This document shows, piece by piece, positions 1-9,254 of a DNA stretch of 16,386 bases; position 1 is the first letter of the stretch, and every line of letters begins with the position of its first letter. The notes under the pieces are model-generated. The model was not told where the DNA came from and did no database searches. It saw only the letters and a list, made by a program, of their open reading frames with translations. The position numbers and the translations under genes are program-made. Origin of the DNA: Parachlorella kessleri (lineage: Eukaryota > Chlorophyta > Trebouxiophyceae > Chlorellales > Chlorellaceae); NCBI GenBank assembly GCA_001598975.1, contig BBXU01001261.1, forward strand, positions 1 through 16,386. Direction: 5' to 3'.

Positions 1-18
1 CCCCTCCCCTCCCCCCCC
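1..18 (-). other. G-rich tract at the 5' end of PDI intron 9
   Basis: On the gene strand there are runs of eight, four and four G separated by single A bases, starting 39 bases downstream of the exon 9 donor. This could form a G-quadruplex in the pre-mRNA or act as a G-run splicing enhancer. The tract is cut by the window edge. Confidence 0.6.
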
Positions 19-57
19 ACGGGTGCAGTGACGACTAGCAAGCTGTCCGTGACTCAC

Positions 58-3000
58 CTGTTTGGTGATGCCGCTCTGGAAGATGTCGCCCTGGTTGGCC
101 TGCTTGAACTCCAGGTACGCAGGCAGCTTCTCAGCCTTCAGGAACGCCCCCAGCCGCTCACCCAGGCCGCCATCACCTGTAGCAGAGGACAGTGTAGGGT
201 GGGATGACGTGCCATGACTGTATGTATACTATGAGTTAGTCACGACTAACTCATAGTATGCCACTCCGCTTTCAGAAAGGCCCCCAGCCGCTCGCCCAGG
301 CTGCTGTCACCTGGGCCCGGTGACAATAAGACTTGAAGGACATATCCCAACACTCTATATCATTGAATGCACGATAAACTTACACTTCAAGGGGGTGATT
401 CGGGCTGCCATTGCCCTGTGTTAGGGGACACCCCACAAAACAAGGGTGTTCTCCGAGGGACAGTCGTGCCTTGAAGCATCCTGTACCCGGCCCCTCACTC
501 CAGGAGCACTCAACCCTCCTGCCCAAGTGAGACACAACCTCGTGTGGCCCCTCCAACGTCCCTGCTCAGACGGACTGCACCACAGGTCGCACTACCCTGC
601 CCCAGCAATGCAACACATATCGCACCACGCACCCTCAAAGGCCTTGTTGCCCTCGCTGACCACAGTCTCAAATTCATGGTCCTCGTAGTTGCGGCCCAGG
701 GCGAAGCCTGCACATGCACCAGCAGAATCCACCTGGTTGGTATAGCGGTGTGCAGACGGAGCGCTTGCTCCAGCTTTCACCCCGTCTCTCTTGCTAGTCA
801 ACTCGCCACCTGCAAACTGCTCCTACCCAGGATCGTAGCCCACGTGGCCGACGGCCATGAAACACGGGCATACACAGCAACGGCAGCCCAGCATTGCGCC
901 GTGGCTGTAGCCAAGAGGAGGCCGGCACAGCACAGCAACCCCACAGTAGAACTGATACTTGCCTGCCACCAACAGCACTCCCAGGCACCGACACAGCACA
1001 GCAGATGCACATTATGCACAGCACGGTCAAACCAGAACCGCGGCTCAGCCGACTAGCCCACCTGGCGCCTTCTCGATGCCCCACGCTTTGGCCACCTCAG
1101 CGCTGGTGGTCGTCAGGAACACCGCCTCGTCGTGCTGCTGGGCGACTGGAGCACAACAAACGCAAGGGCAGCCCAGTCGGTGCTGCTGAGAAACCGATGC
1201 CAACGACTGCAAGCCTGGAACAGTAAACCGCCCCGGCACCCACAGGCACCTAAGGCCGTCACCTTCCCCCGGACACTGTCCCTTGGCCAGCAATGGCATC
1301 CTGGCTGCCTGGCTGGCTGGCGGACCAAATGGCACCCCGACTTGGCCTGTGACGCATACTGTGACTCACATGACTCATAGGCAGAGAGGTCGTCCCCCTC
1401 CAGCTTCTCGAAGAAGCCCAGCACCGTCAGCTTGCCCTCTGTCTTTAGAGACTCCAGATCATCCACGCTTGACACCTCCTTGGTGGCGGGGCCGGTCTTC
1501 TTCTTGATCCACTGGATGATGGTGTCGCTGCAGACACACACCAGGTACAGGCGGCTCGACTCTTGATCCACTCCATGAGAGTGTCACTTCTAAACACATG
1601 GCACAGCTGGGTGTCGTCTAGATTCACTGGCTGATGGTGTCACTCGATGCAGGTGTCACTACACACACACGGGTGCAGGCGGCATAGGCATGGGCAGCTA
1701 TACGCTGGTGCCTGAGGCCGCCCAGTCAACCAGGGCTGGTAGGTCAGGGAACTCATTTCTTAGCCCTTGAGCTATCTCGCCAATGCTGGGTACGATGACC
1801 GACCGCTAGACCACAAACAAACATGCCGTGACCAGCCCGCGGCACCCACACTGGCATCTCATGACACACAGGCACCACGCGCTGGCACTGCTGCCCCTGC
1901 CCCCTGCTGAAGCCGCGGAACACCGGTGAGCAGCCCGGGGCAAAACAGGTGCCACTGCCACCCCCCTACTTGGGGCCGCTGTAGACCCCACGGAGCCACC
2001 GTCGACTATGGCTAACGCCCTGAAACCGATCACAGATAGCCATCCTGCTGCTGTGCTGCCATCCTTGCTCACCACCCCCACTCACACTGTGCGGCCGCCG
2101 GAGTATTCACCCGCAGGCTTGCCGTCCACAAACCACTTGAGGGTGGGGTAGCCCTGAAACGCCAAATTCAAACAGCATTCAAAGGGAGAACTTCAAACGG
2201 ACTCAAGCATGCTCCTGCAGCCACGCTTGACCGTCTGAGAGGTGTGTGTGGACTGCAGGCTCAGCATGCAGCCCCACACAACCCAGCCGGTAGGAAGCGG
2301 CAAACAGACGGAAGACTGACCACCTCGTGACCCTCACGTCGAAAGGGATGCTTGGAACGCTGACAGAGGTCGGTGTTGCTATGCAGTGCGTGGATGGGTG
2401 GGTGGACATGGGGCAAACTAAAGGAGGTCCAGAAGCGGGGAGAGCTGACCTTGGCACTCACTAGAGAGACCCCACAATACTCCACCATGGGTAACAATTG
2501 GCGCAGACAGCACAGTGTGTGCCTAAAAGCGTGGGATGTTGCAACCTGAGCACACACCTGCACCTCAAACTTGCTGCCAAGCTCCTTCTCCTCTGTGGCG
2601 TCAACCTGTGCAGAAACAAGGTAGTGAGAGTTGAGCGTTGAAAACATCGACCCAGAGTTGAAGGCGGCCATGAGAGGCTGTACGTAGCACTCGAGCGGGT
2701 GCCCTGGAAAGCCCACCCAGGGGTGCCAATCATGGGGAGCACATGTGGCATGGTCGTGCTGGCATGTACCGCATGTACCGCCAAGTCCCGCCACGCCCTG
2801 TGAGCAGCACGCCGGCCGCCACGTCAGGCATGGCAGATGAGGAATAATCCAATGTGCTTAGCCCCCTACCTTGGCCAGGGTGACATCAGGCACACTGGCC
2901 TTCAGTTGAGTGGCAGCCTTGGCGTACTCAGGCTTCAGGGTCTGCAGCATAAGGGGTTTGCTAGACTCCGGTTTCAACAACATGGGGACCCCAGTAGCTT

Positions 3001-4201
3001 GGTATGCTATGTCGCCACCTCGGCACACTGACGTTACCCACCCTCTTGGTTCCGGCGCAGCTTCTCACAGGAGAGACAGCAGGAGATGTGGAGTGGCCAC
3101 ACTGAGGCGCCATTGCGCCTACCTCTTCTCAAAAAGTACAAGCACCCGTCCTCTACTCACAGGGAAGGCACACACGTGGGTGCTCCCGGGCCACCACCCA
3201 AGCAAATCCCCCACAGCCAGCACCAGAAAGGGCCCAATGTGACACCGACTCATAAAAAAAGCATGCTGCAAAAATGGTGCATCACTTCAGCGGGCGCACC
3301 TTGCAGTGGCCGCACCAGGGGGCATAAAACATGACCTGCATAGGGGCCCACCAGCTAGGTTGATTCGTTAGAAAATCACGCTCATAATGAGGAGATCCTT
3401 GAGGGAGCCGCAGCAGTCTTGCTCAAGGTGTCCGCCTGGGAGTTCCACGGCCGCTAGCAAGGGGTGTGAGTTATTTCTGACGTGATGGGGGTGGCCCCAG
3501 TCGCAGCCATGGGTCTGGCACAAGGAGTCTGGCCTCAGGCGCAGATAGGCGCAGTGAGACAGGACTCTCGGCAGTGCTTCTTATACCCTACTTCTGCGAA
3601 CAAAGTGGCAGCGCCAACCAAGGCAATCTGCAGAACTCGACATCCACCAAAGCGACGTGAAACGGACATGTGTCGCTGGGGCCAGGGCAGGGGGCAGGAA
3701 GTAGTGTATGTAGTGCAAGACCCTAAAAGGCCTGGGTGCGGAAACATCCTAGAAGCCTGGCTGAAAACAGCCCCTGAGCCCAGATATCCCTAACTGTGAG
3801 CACCCAAGGACTCTGATTGACTGCCTGCGAAAGCCAGGAGCCGTGGGGCAGAGAGAAAGGCCATCTAGCCAATGCCACATGGCCCAAACCGCGTCCAAGT
3901 GTCGCTCCCTTGCACACGGCGCGGCCAGCAGCCTGCAGTCGCCCTTCAGTCAAGCACCTACCAGGGCGTACTTGGTCTTTGCTACTAGGTCGTCAAAATT
4001 CTTCTCCGTCAGTACCACAACATCCTTGTCGTCTGCCTCTCCAGGCTCTCCTTGACCCTCTCCGTCCTCATCCTCCCCGTAAGTGTCCTCTTCTAGAGTG
4101 ACTTCCGCCTCCTCACCGGTCTCCAGTGCCCGGATCACACGGGGGGCTGCCAGCAGCAGGCCCAGGAACAGGCAAAGCAGCACCTTGGTAGAAGCCCTCA
4201 T
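58..4201 (-). CDS. PDI: Protein disulfide isomerase, N-terminal 300 residues (gene continues off the left edge)
   Basis: Thiol-disulfide oxidoreductase that forms and reshuffles disulfides, normally in the ER lumen; the algal relative RB60 is also found in plastids. Exons read by phase: 4201-3962, 3335-3300, 2941-2870, 2605-2558, 2153-2086, 1527-1370, 1145-1062, 707-633, 176-58; the next donor, GTGAGT, starts at 57. The start is the first ATG, in good context (ACCATG). Residues 1-26 form a signal peptide with a Leu-rich core, followed by an acidic linker (about 27-60). The thioredoxin a domain carries FYAPWCGHCK with CGHC at residues 88-91 and the cis-proline motif GYPT at 133-136. The b domain follows (about 156-260), then the start of b' ending SGITKQ. 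The second CGHC domain and any KDEL tail lie outside. Exon 2 is only 36 bases. Family identity is firm; RB60 orthology is inference. Confidence 0.93.
226..259. repeat. Perfect 34-base palindrome
   Basis: Arms 226-241 (ATACTATGAGTTAGTC) and 244-259 are exact reverse complements, separated by two bases. It lies in the PDI intron between the duplicated exon 9 fragment and the real exon 9 acceptor, and contains the in-frame TAG of the fragment. As RNA it would form a 16-bp hairpin with a very tight turn. It could be a footprint of a hairpin-ended element or a replication or repair product. Confidence 0.9.
264..310 (-). pseudogene. Degenerate duplicate of the 5' end of PDI exon 9
   Basis: On the minus strand this stretch begins GTGACAGCAGCC after an AG (312-311). 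It matches the first 47 bases of exon 9 (176-130) with 8 mismatches by hand count. Translated in the same phase it reads GDSSLGERLGAFLKAE, against GDGGLGERLGAFLKAE in the real exon. Six of the eight changes are synonymous. The copy runs into an in-frame TAG at 248-246 and has no good donor. It lies inside the intron between exons 8 and 9. Use of its AG as acceptor would truncate the protein. Confidence 0.75.
1561..1660 (-). repeat. Degenerate tandem copies of the exon 6 acceptor junction of PDI
   Basis: The real junction is TCTGCAG followed by CGACACCATCATCCAG, exon 6 starting at 1527. Upstream on the minus strand similar junctions start at 1588, 1644 and 1660, each beginning AGTGACAC. The copy at 1588 reads SDTLMEWIK against SDTIIQWIK in the exon; 5 of 28 bases differ. 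The copy at 1644 reads SDTISQ followed by a stop. The copy at 1660 is a short remnant. Spacing from the real junction is about 59, then 56, then 16 bases, so the array decays away from the exon. The repeated unit includes the end of the intron. Confidence 0.65.
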
Positions 4202-4213
4202 GGTGCCTGGTTC

Positions 4214-4235
4214 TGCTACACTAGTGCTACACTAG
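4214..4235. repeat. 11-base tandem duplication in the PDI 5' leader
   Basis: TGCTACACTAG occurs twice head to tail, ending 13 bases upstream of the PDI ATG on the minus strand, so it is probably in the 5' UTR. It looks like simple slippage; no function can be read from it. Confidence 0.85.
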
Positions 4236-4263
4236 TCTTGCACCCTTTTCCGTGGGCTTTAAC

Positions 4264-4326
4264 CTGGGCCCAAGCTGGGCCCGATCGTCGTGGCAATTGG
4301 CGCCAGGAGAGCGTCACTTGGCGCCA
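4264..4326. promoter_or_regulatory. Helically phased direct repeats in the PDI promoter
   Basis: CTGGGCCC occurs at 4264-4271 and 4275-4282, 11 bases apart (one helical turn); the core TGGGCC matches plant site II (TCP-type) elements. TTGGCGCCA occurs at 4297-4305 and 4318-4326, 21 bases apart (two turns), and resembles an E2F half-site. At 4300-4289 the minus strand reads CCAATTGCCACG, similar to but not identical with ER-stress elements (CCAAT plus CCACG). The spacing is seen; the factor assignments are inference. Confidence 0.4.
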
Positions 4327-4339
4327 TGGAGAGCAACCA

Positions 4340-4359
4340 TGCGATCGCATGCGATCGCA
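4340..4359. repeat. 20-base perfect palindrome with two GCGATCGC units
   Basis: The sequence is its own reverse complement. It consists of GCGATCGC, AT, GCGATCGC flanked by T and A. It lies about 140-160 bases upstream of the PDI start and could be a dimer binding site. Confidence 0.85.
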
Positions 4360-4586
4360 GCTAGCTGGGGTGCCCCAGGCATACAGCCGGCACAGCAGTG
4401 GGCTGTGATTCTTCGGTACGCTTGGCTGCACTGGCTTGCAGTCAGTAGGGTATGACCCATCAGGGTGCATTGCCAGATGCCAGCATTGCCACATGCCAGC
4501 GGGCTGGTTGTAGTGTTAGAGGCCGACAACAGCCCTTCTGACACGAATTGCATGTCGTTTTGCAGCCTTGCTGTCGTTGACACCGT

Positions 4587-4624
4587 GGCCTTATGAAGGC
4601 CAATTCGCCTTATGAGGCGAATTG
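4587..4624. repeat. Two abutting hairpins in the PDI/patatin intergenic region
   Basis: Hairpin one has arms 4587-4592 and 4596-4601 (GGCCTT/AAGGCC) around ATG. Hairpin two has arms 4601-4609 and 4616-4624 (CAATTCGCC/GGCGAATTG) around TTATGA. Both arm pairs are perfect and the two structures share base 4601. TTATGA occurs at the centre of both. They lie near the middle of the divergent region, about 340 bases from the patatin start and 385 from the PDI start. Confidence 0.85.
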
Positions 4625-4964
4625 CTGTCCTCCGAGTCCTCTACGCCAAGGCAGTCAAGTTCTCTCAGACTCTGCTTAGAAATCCAGATGGCAGATGATG
4701 AGTTGCCCAGCCTGATTGCCCGCTCACAACCTCAGCTATTAATCCGCATGCTAATCCGCTGATGCAGCGGAGTAAATGCAAGCAGCGTGCGTGCAGCTGC
4801 CACTTGAATGTTTGTGCTTGTTCAGTGCTGGCCAGTTGCATTTGTCAACGTAGCCAAACTCAGAAAGGCCAGGTCACTCACGTCAGTTGGGCAACCTCGG
4901 TGATCAGCACAGTTTGTAGGAGATTGTGTGAGCCCCAGCCGAGGTCTGGTTGGGTTTTCTGAAT

Positions 4965-7900
4965 ATGTCTGGCACTCTATTTGGCCCGCAGCCACGCGGT
5001 CTGCTACATCCGCCAACAACGCGCACAAGAGCCAGATTGCAGTGTAGGCGTTGTGCAGCTCAGGCCAGCACCACTGAGCAAGTCAGTGAGACAGCCAGCC
5101 AACCAGCCGCGTTGGGAGAACAGGAGCTACGCGACCAGCAGTCGGCTGCTGAGGTGGGTGATCGTGGACTGACACTGGGTTGGACGCCTTGCTGGGAGGA
5201 CTGTGACCTGCCTCCTGTGACAGAGTTCATGTACTAAAAGTACCAGGCTCGTTTACCGACGCGCACCTTCTGCCGCTTTTCCTCATAGGTGCAGCTGGTG
5301 CCAGCAGCAACGGCTAGCCCAGCACCCGAGGCTCCTGGCGAGCAGCCTGCGCGGTTCTTGGGGCTGTATAACTGGCTACGTTTTGGTGGCCTGCCCACGG
5401 CAAGAGCTGCCACGCCGTCCGCAGCAGCCACAGCAGCCGCCTCCTATCCTGAGCATCTAGGAGGGCCACACCACGATGATTTGGCACAGTTGGGTGATGG
5501 AATGGCAGCAGAGCCGCTTGCAGCTGCACCCGTTCCTGCGGTCACAGAGCGGCGAGGCTTTTTGTCACTGCGACGCGGCGGCCCACCCAGCCCACGACCG
5601 CAGGCAGCCTTGGATGTCATAGCCGACCCCTACCATAACGCAAACCATCCAGCCCTGCAGCTCATTCGGCAGCGGCTTGCGAAGCACAGCCGCCCTGGCG
5701 CACGGCAGGATGGCTTTAAGCTGGGCCTGGTGGTTGAGGGAGGCGGGATGAGGGGTTGCGTCAGCGGTGGTGCCCTCATGGTTCTGGCAGACCTGGGCAT
5801 GCGCGACGTGTTTGACGCGGTCTACGGGTCAAGTGCCGGGGCCATAAACTCCACCTATTTCCTCAGCGGCCAGCGGGAAGGCGTGCACATATATCATGAC
5901 CACATCGCACACAATGAGGTGGGTGACCGGATGTATAATATGTTGGAGGAGCTGCAAGGCTTGGTTGTTTTGTGCTACCTGGTGCGCCCAAGTGACCTAA
6001 GCAGCAGGGATGCTTTGGGCATGTGGTTACCTTAGTTTGATTGCTTTGTAGTAAGGAAGCTTGCTGTAGTAAAAGTTGAACAGACGACCCACCATTCTGC
6101 ACCAATCAAAGTGGAGGATGCCTGGCAACCTATTCTTCACTTACCATCTGTCCCTCCCCTGCAGTTCATTGACCTCAAGCGATTGTGGAAGAACGAGCCT
6201 GGTGGCCCTTCTGTGCTGAACTTGCCGTACCTGCTGGATTACGTGATGCATGATGTTTGCCCCCTAGACTGGGAGGCTGTGCTGCAGTCTGAGATCCCTC
6301 TCAAGGTGGGCTGACGTGGCTGAATGTGAGGATGACTGTGTCTTAAGATTGTAGTGAGAGCTTATAATATCATGGGCCAGCCGTAGCTGTAGGCTTTGCA
6401 GCACCTAGGGCAACAGTTTGCGCTAAGGCTACTGAAGGTCTGGAATTTGGAGTCCTGCTTTTGCGAGTGGCGTATTCTCCAGTTTTCCTGCCCTTTGACA
6501 TGGCACGCCCCTTGTTCTCCCATTGAGCGCTTGGCTGGGGCTGGTTGTGCAGGTTGTGGCTTCCTCTTTAGATTCCCTCCAGCCGCTTATCCTTGAAGAT
6601 TTCCGCTGCAAAGATGATCTCTGTACCTCGCTGCGCGCCTCAGCAAACGTGCCTGCAATTGCTGGAGAGCCTGTGGTGCACAGGTGCGCTTTGGCAAGCA
6701 TCACTGCTGTAGCTAAGCTGGTTTTAGGGATGTTTTGCCACACAGTTGGCAAGCTTGGGAGGTGGTACAATAGGGGAGTTGGTGAGGAACTCAAAGCTGG
6801 TCATCCCACAGCCAAAACCGCGTGACCAAAATGCGTTGCGCTGTGACCGTCTCGAATGGTGTTTATGATCTGTTAACCAGATAGGCCTCTGGGTCTGCAG
6901 GGGTCATCGCCTGGTGGATGCGGCTGTCTTTGAGGCGGTGCCCTTTCGCTCGGCAATAGCTGATGGGTGCACCCACGTGCTTGTGCTCTGCACCCGGCCC
7001 AAGCGCGAGCGGCGTGGCGTGCTACCCCCTTTGGAGGTGCGGTGCATGAGAGAGGAGTGGCTTGCCTATGGGTCGGAGCGCAAAAGGCCTGGCTGACTAC
7101 GTGCCACTTTATGCCGCATCAAGCAAGTTTTTTTTTATCAATTGTTTGGGTGGCTGGCTCACTGCATTGCGGCGGGGCTGTGGGCTGGTTTTAGGTAGCT
7201 CTGGCGCCTCCCGTCTTGATTTGCCAACACGTGGAGCACTCCATCAGCATTACAGTGCATGCTCTTGCACTGCCGTAGCATCTGGGGTAGGACACACTGC
7301 CTGTAGAAGGATGAGCACAGGATGGATACAGATGGATACAGTGGGAGGTTGGCTTTTTGCAGGATGCCATGGAGGCTGCCATCAAGAAGGCCATCCTGAG
7401 CCCTGACTACATGATACCTGCTTGGAAGGTCAGTTGGGCGACCCTGCACCTGTGCCTGCAAAGCATTTGGGGGGCAGTTCAGTCCGTTGTAACAACTACT
7501 GTCGAGGAGGGCTTCAGTGTTGGCCCCCTGGCTTGCCAACAAAATAACAGCAGTCAACCGGCCCCACTCACTTGCAAAGCTGCAGTGATGCCGGCCTGCC
7601 AACTGCTAAGCAATTACTAAACTCTTACATGTTGGGTTGTTGTTGCAGGCGGAGATGGAGTACTACCTGAAGGACGGGCTGACACAGGACGACATGCTGC
7701 TGCGGTCGTTCGACGAGGGTGCCCAGGAGCTGCCATGGTTTTCAGGGACCCACGTGTTCCCATTGTACCCCGGCCCTGCAGCTAGGTGAGGGCTTGCTAG
7801 CCTGGTTGCCTGTCCTGCCCCTGCGGGGTCACGTCTGGTGCTCGAGTGGGTGCTTGATTGCACAGGGCAGCAGCTCCGGGGGGCCAGGTGGGCTTTAGCA

Positions 7901-8296
7901 AGTACGGCCCAGAGCAGCTGGTCCCCTGCAGCCTTGGGGCAGGTAAGCCCAACTGTAGGGCCCGCAACCCCTCGTGGTCGATGGATGGCCTGAACATGAA
8001 TATGCTGGAAGTGTGACCCAGCTCCAGGAACTCTTCTCATTGCCCCCTGCAGTTTCTCGCCGCTGTGCACTGATGTGTCCACGCTCAAAGCGGGCGTTGC
8101 GGAGGGCCGTAGCGCCGCCATGCGCCTGGCGCAGGCCCTCCTACAAGACAGCCTGGAGCAGCAGGTAGCGCCCCTTCGTGATGAGGTCCACGAGTCTAAC
8201 ATCCTGCCGGTCACAGCAGAGCTCTCGGCAGCTGCCAAGGCTGGCGCTACGGCGGGGAAGCGGCGCGGTGTGATCGCCAGGTTCTGGCGCGGGTGA
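4965..8296 (+). CDS. Patatin-like phospholipase (lipid acyl hydrolase), probably plastid-targeted
   Basis: Predicted serine hydrolase of the patatin family, releasing fatty acids from membrane or storage lipids. Exons by phase: 4965-5153, 5289-5918, 6165-6305, 6553-6683, 6901-7036, 7363-7428, 7649-7785, 8053-8296; about 557 residues. ATG 4965 is the first in-frame ATG; residues 1-50 are basic and hydroxyl-rich like a transit peptide, followed by an Ala/Pro-rich linker. The oxyanion-hole motif GGGMRG lies at residues 214-219 and the nucleophile motif GSSAG at 243-247 (Ser245). The catalytic Asp is probably Asp370 in LVDAAVFEAVP, where many patatins have DGG. The layout resembles bacterial EGGGMRG/GxSAGA patatins more than potato patatin. 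The exon 5 donor is the least certain: GAG before GTGCGG at 7037 keeps frame, but a nearby alternative frame (GLADY, up to 7095) could be used. Confidence 0.9.
7321..7340. repeat. 10-base tandem repeat in a patatin intron
   Basis: GATGGATACA occurs twice head to tail within intron 5 of the patatin-like gene, just upstream of the polypyrimidine stretch of the exon 6 acceptor. Probably slippage. Confidence 0.8.
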
Positions 8297-9157
8297 ACGG
8301 CAGCAGTCCTGCCAGCAAGTGGCTCTGGTGATGTGGGTGCTTGCGGACAAGGAATTTCAGCGGGTGAGAGACAAGTTGAGAAGCTGGTAGTGGGGATGAC
8401 TTCACAGCCTCTATATTCTAGGCTTCAGTCTAGAACTGGGTGGGTGCGAGCATTCTTTATCACTCAGTGGGCAAGTCCGCATGTTCGACCACATCTCTCT
8501 TTTCCGCATAGAGTGTTGCTGGGACTCCGCATCAGTTACGTGTGGGTGTGAGTTCCAACCAAGACGCATTGCCAGGATGCGGGCACGCGGTTGGTCTAGT
8601 GTTGCACTGCCAGCCTGCAGTGCAAGTGGGTGAGAACCAGGTTCTATTTCATTTAGGAGTGTGATCTGTGGACTCGTTGCCCCTAGCCGCCGTGTGCCCA
8701 GGCAGTTTTGTACCTCGGTGCCTGGACAGAAATTTGCAGAGGTGTATGCCTAGAAGGGTGCCAAATCATGCAATATAGGGCAGGGAACTCAAATTTTGCG
8801 AATGCCATTGTGATCCAGCGAACTGGGCTGACCTCATGGACCTGGGCAGACAGCCCTGGCAATGTCAAGTGTTTGGTAACGGGAGTCTTTGTGTGTATTC
8901 TATCTCTTATTGAACACATCGTCTCCTCCAGGCAGTGGGAAATGCTGGGCCTGGTGTTGTCCTGGCCCTAACACACAGTGCATTCTGTTTTTGCTCAATT
9001 GTTTCTGGATTTCTGAAGGATTTGCGAGCCACCTCCCTTCCATTCTGGGCCCATTCTGGCCGAGGTGTACACAGTACGGCTAAGTGGCTTAGCCCGCCAT
9101 GCCTAACTGTATTGCCGACTAGGAATGGCAAGCATCACGCTGCAATTTACCCTTCCA
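8297..9157 (+). other. Probable long 3' UTR of the patatin-like gene
   Basis: No convincing coding sequence is seen between the patatin stop and the TGTAA at 9158 on either strand. The open frames here lack codon bias or recognisable motifs. Untranslated 3' regions of 0.5-1 kb are common in chlorophyte genes. The left part may also hold the 3' UTR of the minus-strand gene that ends at 9255, since no TGTAA equivalent for that gene was found. Confidence 0.5.
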
Positions 9158-9162
9158 TGTAA
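9158..9162 (+). terminator. TGTAA polyadenylation signal for the patatin-like gene
   Basis: TGTAA is the common chlorophyte poly(A) signal. It lies 862 bases beyond the patatin stop and about 92 bases before the stop codon of the converging minus-strand gene, so the two transcripts probably end close together or overlap. Confidence 0.45.
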
Positions 9163-9254
9163 TGAGTTAAGTACCGTACTAGGGCACTGCGCACCACCAG
9201 CAAGTGCTCAGTACCTGCTGTTGCAGTGTAGCTAGCCCTTCTCACTGACACTTG

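Larger units (their letters stand above)
4202..4964. promoter_or_regulatory. Divergent intergenic region between PDI and the patatin-like gene
   Basis: These 763 bases separate two start codons pointing away from each other, so both promoters and 5' UTRs must lie here. I see no TATA box at a convincing place for either gene. The PDI-proximal part holds phased short repeats (4214-4359). The central part holds two abutting hairpins (4587-4624), and TAATCCGC occurs twice at 4740-4747 and 4752-4759. A Cys-rich open frame from 4762 has no support as a gene. Confidence 0.6.

Noticed and set aside
4340..4359. GCGATCGC pairs as cyanobacterial HIP1 repeats, hinting at transfer from cyanobacteria
   Set aside because: Only this one palindrome carries the word in a spliced eukaryotic context; nothing else suggests bacterial origin.
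4762..4962. Cys-rich 66-residue open frame upstream of the patatin start
   Set aside because: No homology, no plausible splice into the patatin frame, and it lies in the divergent promoter region.
7867..7888. Possible 22-base cryptic exon in patatin intron 7 (after CACAG, before GTGGGC)
   Set aside because: Including it shifts the frame and brings a stop within a few codons; direct joining of 7785 to 8053 keeps frame through to a sensible C-terminus.
7663..8238. 191-residue open frame on the minus strand
   Set aside because: Antisense to patatin exons 7 and 8; it is a shadow of the real coding sequence.
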